Shown here: positions 60,186 to 64,000 of the stretch, one piece after another
Numbering within the stretch: the stretch's first letter is position 1
How the letters are laid out: every line of letters begins with the position of its first letter
DNA from: Mycolicibacterium rhodesiae
GTDB taxonomy: Bacteria > Actinomycetota > Actinomycetes > Mycobacteriales > Mycobacteriaceae
DNA: 64,000 nt
Assembly (NCBI RefSeq): GCF_002086695.1
Contig: NZ_MVIH01000005.1
Span: 310,001 to 374,000 of the forward strand
Reading direction: 5' to 3'
Made by a program: the position numbers and the translations under genes
Notes under the pieces: generated by a model
What the model was told of the DNA's origin: nothing
What the model saw: only the letters and a program-made list of their open reading frames with translations
Databases searched by the model: none

Positions 60186-61061
60186 CTACCCGGGCTGAAC
60201 GGGTGTCGGTGTGTCGCGCGTGCCGGCGCGGGCCGCCCCGATGCCTGCGGCGACGACGAATCCGACGCCCAGGATCGCCCACGAGTTGGGCACCTGATGC
60301 ACGACGAGGAACCCGATCACCAGTGCGAGCGCCGGCTCCAGGCTCATCAGCGTCCCGAATGCCGCGGTGTTCAGACGGCGCAATGCCAGCAGCTCGAGAA
60401 CGAACGGCGCGATCGGCAGCAACAGGGCCAAACCGAGGCCGATGAGGATCATGTGCGGCGTCATCCGGGGCAGCACCGCCCAGCCGACCGCCGCGGTGAT
60501 GGTGACCGCGGCGACCGGCATCGACACCCCGAGACTCTGCAGCCCGCTCACCCGGTCGCCGACGCGCTGGGTCAGCAGGATGTAAGCCGCCCAGCAGCCC
60601 GCGGCACCCAGCGCGAACCCCACCCCGACCAGGTCGATTGCACCTTGTGCCGGCTGCGTCAGTGCCGCGACGCCGACCGCGGCCAGCGCCGGCCACACCC
60701 AGCGGCCTCGCCCGTGGCCGCTGATGACCGCCACGGCCAGTGGTCCGAGAAACTCCAGCGCGCTGGCCGTCCCCATCGGGATGCGCGCCAACGCGGCCAT
60801 GAACAACATGGTGGTCAGCGCGGTCACCAGTCCGAGCAGCACGCAGATCCCCAACGTAGCCCGACTGAACGCCGAGGGCCGTGGGCGCACGAGCGCCAGC
60901 AGCAGCACCCCGGCCCAGGCCACCCTCAGCCACGCGGCGCCTTCGGCCCCGATCTGGCCGATCAGTCCGATCGCCACCGCAAGCCCGAGTTGGACGCACA
61001 CCATCGCGGCCACTGCCAGGGCAGCACCCACGCGGGCCGGATGTGCGGTCATGGTTCGCAT
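60186..61061 (-). CDS. EamA-family (RhtA-like) transporter
   Basis: 291 residues, ten membrane helices in two EamA repeats ([66 protein letters not shown]). The [15 protein letters not shown] segment in helix 9 is characteristic of RhtA-like exporters of amino acids or metabolites. ATG 61061. It is divergent from the MarR gene, which may regulate it. Confidence 0.88.
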   Translation of the reverse strand: MRTMTAHPARVGAALAVAAMVCVQLGLAVAIGLIGQIGAEGAAWLRVAWAGVLLLALVRPRPSAFSRATLGICVLLGLVTALTTMLFMAALARIPMGTASALEFLGPLAVAVISGHGRGRWVWPALAAVGVAALTQPAQGAIDLVGVGFALGAAGCWAAYILLTQRVGDRVSGLQSLGVSMPVAAVTITAAVGWAVLPRMTPHMILIGLGLALLLPIAPFVLELLALRRLNTAAFGTLMSLEPALALVIGFLVVHQVPNSWAILGVGFVVAAGIGAARAGTRDTPTPVQPG

Positions 61062-61152
61062 TCAACGACACCCGGCGCACCATGACGGCGCCGGGCTGGT
61101 ATCAACGTCTCTGACATCCCATAAGGAACGGACGCTGCGGAACGGACGTGCT

Positions 61153-61620
61153 GTGACTTCTTCACCGAAGGACGAGTCTCTCGACTCGATCAGCCGAAGC
61201 CTGGCCCAGGTCGTGCGCCTGACCAGCAGCCGATCCCTGTTCGCCCGGCAGGCCGGCGCAGCGGGCGTGGGCCTGACCCAACCGTCGTATGCGCTGCTGC
61301 GGATTCTGATCGACAACGGCCCGCTGCCCATGGGGGCCCTGGCGCGGGGCGCCCACATGGACCTGGGGATGGCGACGCGTCAGGTCACCTCCCTGGTCGA
61401 CGCGGGACTCGTGACCCGCAACCCGGATCCGACCGACCTGCGGATCGCCCTGGTGGCGGTCACCGCGCAGGGCCGGCGCGAAGCCGGGAAGCTGCTCGGC
61501 GTCCGAATCGGTCATCTGCAGCGGGCACTGTCGGGGTGGACGGCAACCGAACTCGACCAGTTCGACCGCTTCCTGATCCGCTTTGTCGCCGACTCCCTCG
61601 CCACCCCGATCGACGACTGA
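61153..61620 (+). CDS. MarR-family regulator
   Basis: 155 residues from GTG 61153 with GGAACGG-type ribosome site. The winged helix is LTQPSYALLRILIDNGPLPMGALARGAHMDLGMATRQVTSLVDAGLVTRNPDPTDLRIALVAVTAQG. It is divergent from the EamA transporter and upstream of a sulfotransferase; the transporter is the more usual kind of target. No operator palindrome was seen clearly. Confidence 0.88.
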   Translation: MTSSPKDESLDSISRSLAQVVRLTSSRSLFARQAGAAGVGLTQPSYALLRILIDNGPLPMGALARGAHMDLGMATRQVTSLVDAGLVTRNPDPTDLRIALVAVTAQGRREAGKLLGVRIGHLQRALSGWTATELDQFDRFLIRFVADSLATPIDD

Positions 61621-61676
61621 CTCGCCATTCGGCGATTTGCTTGACTTTGTCAATCTTTCACTTCTAGCCTTCGACC

Positions 61677-62840
61677 ATGGCCGGGGCGCGGTTCCATTTC
61701 GACGTGGGCAACTACGTCACGATGCTGCGGCTCGTGCGCGCCGAGACCGACAGATCCCGCCGTCGAAAGCTGCTCGCCGCGTTCTTGATCGGCGTTCCGG
61801 CGATGGCCGCCGTCCATGCCGTCTGCTTTGCACTTGACCCGGTGTTGTTCCCGTCATTGCGCCGCACCCAGGTCCGCGAGCCGGTCTTCTGCGTCGGCCA
61901 CGCCCGCAGCGGAACGACCTACCTGCACCGACTGATGGCCCGCGACGGCCAGTTCAGCGTGGTCATGATGTACGAGATGTTCTTCCCGTCGCTGTTGGAG
62001 AAGCGGCTGCTCCGGCTGTTGTTCCGTGCCGACGAAGTGCTGTGGGGGAAGCGGCTGCGACACCGAATCGAGGCGATCGAAGAGCGTGCCTTCGCCGAGA
62101 CCAACGACATGCACCGCACCGGGTTCTTCGCCGCAGAGGAAGATGACTTCCTGCTCACGTGGTCACTCGCGTCGGGATTCTGGATCGTCCTCTTCCCGTA
62201 TCTGGGTCAACTCGACTTCTACCACGTCGACCGGTGGAGCGAACGCAAGCGCCGGCGCCTCATGCTGTTCTACAAAGAGTGCGTGCGACGCCAACTGGCC
62301 CTCAACGGCGGCCGGACACATCTGAGCAAGAACCCGACCTTCTGTGGGCGCGTGGAAGCGCTCATCGAGACCTTCCCCGACGCGAAATTCATTGTGCCGA
62401 TGCGCAATCCCTACGAGACCATTCCGAGTCTGCTGAAGATGCTGCAGACCACGTGGGAGTTGCAGGGTCGTGACGAGCGCCTGATCCTGGAATCGATCCG
62501 GATTCTGGCCGATCAGTCCTTCGACGCGTACTGTCATCCGCTCGACGTGCTGGCCCGCCATCCCGAAATACGGTCGTGCGTCGTCGATTACCGCGACCTG
62601 GTCGGCGATCCGACAACAACCATGCGGCGCGTCTACGACGAGCTCGAGCTCGATCTGCCTGCGGACGTGGCCGCGGCCATTGGCGCGTCCCGCGGCCAGG
62701 GCCATGAAACCACCCACCGGTACAGCCTCGACGAGTTCGGTCTGGACCCCGAAGCGATCCACGTCCGGCTCGCCCCCCTCTTCGACCAGTTCGGCTGGCC
62801 GACCGACGGACACGAAGGAGAACACGCCGGTGCCAACTGA
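61677..62840 (+). CDS. Sulfotransferase-family protein
   Basis: 387 residues. A membrane-associating N-terminus (KLLAAFLIGVPAMAAVHAVCFALDP) precedes the sulfotransferase core: VFCVGHARSGTTYLHRLMARD (5'-phosphosulfate loop), then FIVPMRNPYETIPSLLKMLQ with the 3'-phosphate contact Arg and Ser. PAPS would be the donor, and a lipid or glycolipid is the usual acceptor of the mycobacterial members. It overlaps the next gene by 11 bp. Confidence 0.88.
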   Translation: MAGARFHFDVGNYVTMLRLVRAETDRSRRRKLLAAFLIGVPAMAAVHAVCFALDPVLFPSLRRTQVREPVFCVGHARSGTTYLHRLMARDGQFSVVMMYEMFFPSLLEKRLLRLLFRADEVLWGKRLRHRIEAIEERAFAETNDMHRTGFFAAEEDDFLLTWSLASGFWIVLFPYLGQLDFYHVDRWSERKRRRLMLFYKECVRRQLALNGGRTHLSKNPTFCGRVEALIETFPDAKFIVPMRNPYETIPSLLKMLQTTWELQGRDERLILESIRILADQSFDAYCHPLDVLARHPEIRSCVVDYRDLVGDPTTTMRRVYDELELDLPADVAAAIGASRGQGHETTHRYSLDEFGLDPEAIHVRLAPLFDQFGWPTDGHEGEHAGAN

Positions 62841-64000
62841 TCACGGTGCAGCCGAGCTGCGCGCCGCCTGGGACGACCTGACCTCCGCCCTGAACCGGGC
62901 CCGCGACGCCGTCGACTCCGAAGCGCTGCACGCTCCCCCGCCGACCGAACGCGGACTGGCCGAGGGCTACCGCTACCTGCTCGGGTTCACGTTCGCCGCC
63001 ATCGAACGTGCTTTCTTCGAAGACCCGAACTTTCCGTACTTTCGCCGGGCCATCCAGCCCGCCGACAAGGCCACCATCGACAATGCCGACGCGCTCTACC
63101 TGTCCGCGGCCATCGACGGCGACCACACCTATCGCATTCGGGGCCGGGTACTGGCCAAACGGCCCCAGTACATCATCTTCGAGACCCACACCGCCTACGC
63201 CGGCGACTCGGGCAGTCTGATGGAACTGAGCCCAGCCCATCGGATGATCACCGGGTCGCTGGACAGTAGTGAACTGCGCGTCGACGACGACGGCCGGTTC
63301 GAGATCGTGGTCGGTCCAGAACCGCTCCCCGACTCTGACGGCAACTTCCTGTCCAGCCGCCGGGTTACCGACAACGGTTCTGGGACAGCGCAATACCTCA
63401 TCGTGCGGCTGCTCTTCCATGACTGGGCCAACGAGGTCTGCCCGGATCTGCACATCGAACAGATCGGTCAGGAGGGCCGGCATCCGGCGCCGCTCGACGC
63501 GCAGGCTGCCGCGAGCCGGATGCGCAGGGCGGGTGCGATCGTGGAGAACCAGATGAAGTTCTGGAACGAGTTCTACGACATCATCCTCGAGGCCCATGGC
63601 GACCGCAACGGTGACGGCGCAACGTTCATGCCGCGCAACGGATTGAACGCGCCGGCCCGTGCCAACCTGGCCACCGGCGGCGGCCAGAACACGAATGTCT
63701 ACGCCGGCGGGGTCTTCGATCTGGACCCGGACCAGAGTCTGCTGATCGAGACCAGAGTGCCGGTCGAGCCCGCCTACAGCGGATTTCACCTCAGCAACCT
63801 GTGGGGTGAGTCGCTGGACTACGCCAATCACCAATCCAGCCTGAACGGGTTTCAGGCCGAACCGGACGACGACGGTGTCGTCCGCTACGTTGTGGCCGCC
63901 CGCGATCCCGGCGTGCCGAACTGGCTGGACACGACCGGCTTGCAGAAGGGCTTCCTCAGCTTCCGGTGGACGTACGCCCAGGACCCCGAGCGACTGCCCG
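62830..64000 (+). CDS. DUF1214-like protein, cut by the window end
   Basis: 390 codons are visible from GTG 62830 and the frame is open at the window end, so the gene is partial. The region GFHLSNLWGESLDYANHQSSLNGFQ followed by VRYVVAARDPGVPNWLDTTGLQKGFLSFRWTYA resembles the DUF1214 domain. Earlier parts (YRYLLGFTFAAIERAFFEDPNFPYFRRAIQP, VGPEPLPDSDGNFLSS) have no recognised family. Coupling to the sulfotransferase (11-bp overlap) suggests a shared pathway. It was read directly from the bases. Confidence 0.75.
   Translation, partial: MPTDHGAAELRAAWDDLTSALNRARDAVDSEALHAPPPTERGLAEGYRYLLGFTFAAIERAFFEDPNFPYFRRAIQPADKATIDNADALYLSAAIDGDHTYRIRGRVLAKRPQYIIFETHTAYAGDSGSLMELSPAHRMITGSLDSSELRVDDDGRFEIVVGPEPLPDSDGNFLSSRRVTDNGSGTAQYLIVRLLFHDWANEVCPDLHIEQIGQEGRHPAPLDAQAAASRMRRAGAIVENQMKFWNEFYDIILEAHGDRNGDGATFMPRNGLNAPARANLATGGGQNTNVYAGGVFDLDPDQSLLIETRVPVEPAYSGFHLSNLWGESLDYANHQSSLNGFQAEPDDDGVVRYVVAARDPGVPNWLDTTGLQKGFLSFRWTYAQDPERLP

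Noticed and set aside
62389..63834. 481-residue minus-strand frame over the sulfotransferase end and the last gene
   Set aside because: The plus-strand frame from 62830 overlaps the sulfotransferase as an operon gene and has protein-like composition; the minus frame does not.
1..64000. tRNA, rRNA or replication origin
   Set aside because: No cloverleaf-like sequence, rRNA stretch or DnaA-box cluster was recognised in the gaps between genes; a covariance-model scan was not possible.

Overview
The window looks like the chromosome of a fast-growing, pigmented-type mycobacterium (Mycolicibacterium or close relative). This rests on the high GC content, frequent GTG/TTG starts, ATGA/GTGA gene overlaps, and a set of typical mycobacterial families: MMPL transporter, cutinase, F420-type LLM oxidoreductase, Ddn-like deazaflavin enzyme, GAP/Sap membrane protein, Tat-exported DUF1906 protein, VapBC modules. 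The genus is an inference. I saw no rRNA, tRNA or CRISPR array.

Layout. 0-8 kb: a zinc-ribbon membrane protein and its membrane-anchored partner, an alpha/beta hydrolase fused to a LuxR-type DNA-binding domain, then a minus-strand isoprenoid operon: MMPL transporter, GGPP synthase, phytoene synthase, GT1 glycosyltransferase. 8-19 kb: LLM oxidoreductase, cutinase, type II NADH dehydrogenase, two membrane-bound GGDEF-EAL proteins on either side of a thiolase/DUF35 pair. 19-36 kb: small metabolic and secreted proteins, a phospholipase D, two beta-lactamase-fold genes around a LysR regulator, several regulators with visible operators, and a short decay zone (dienelactone hydrolase with an in-frame stop, SDR with an internal deletion).

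36.4-44 kb is the accessory region. A decayed vapBC is split by a complete 2,159-bp IS21-family element with a 5-bp target duplication. It is followed by an intact vapBC, a PASTA lipoprotein, and a three-gene overlapping cassette: a complete tyrosine recombinase, a small XRE-type regulator, and a zinc-ribbon protein whose C-terminal part looks like a tyrosine recombinase that has lost its catalytic residues. This cassette is the best candidate for a little-described mobile system. About 600 bp without a convincing gene follow, with direct repeats next to the recombinase and a 23-bp perfect palindrome.

44-64 kb returns to chromosomal-type content: GlxA-type regulator divergent from an HD-domain/hydrolase pair; HxlR regulator divergent from a metallo-beta-lactamase-fold protein with two matching operators; a secreted protein made of 34-residue repeats; a TetR regulator divergent from an operon of two paralogous membrane proteins plus cytochrome oxidase subunits III and IV without subunit I; a coupled operon of rhodanese, small membrane protein, thiolase-like protein without the nucleophile Cys, and DUF35 protein (resembling Ltp2/DUF35 aldolases); S58 peptidase, thioesterase, MFS and DMT transporters, MarR regulator, sulfotransferase, and a final gene cut by the window end.
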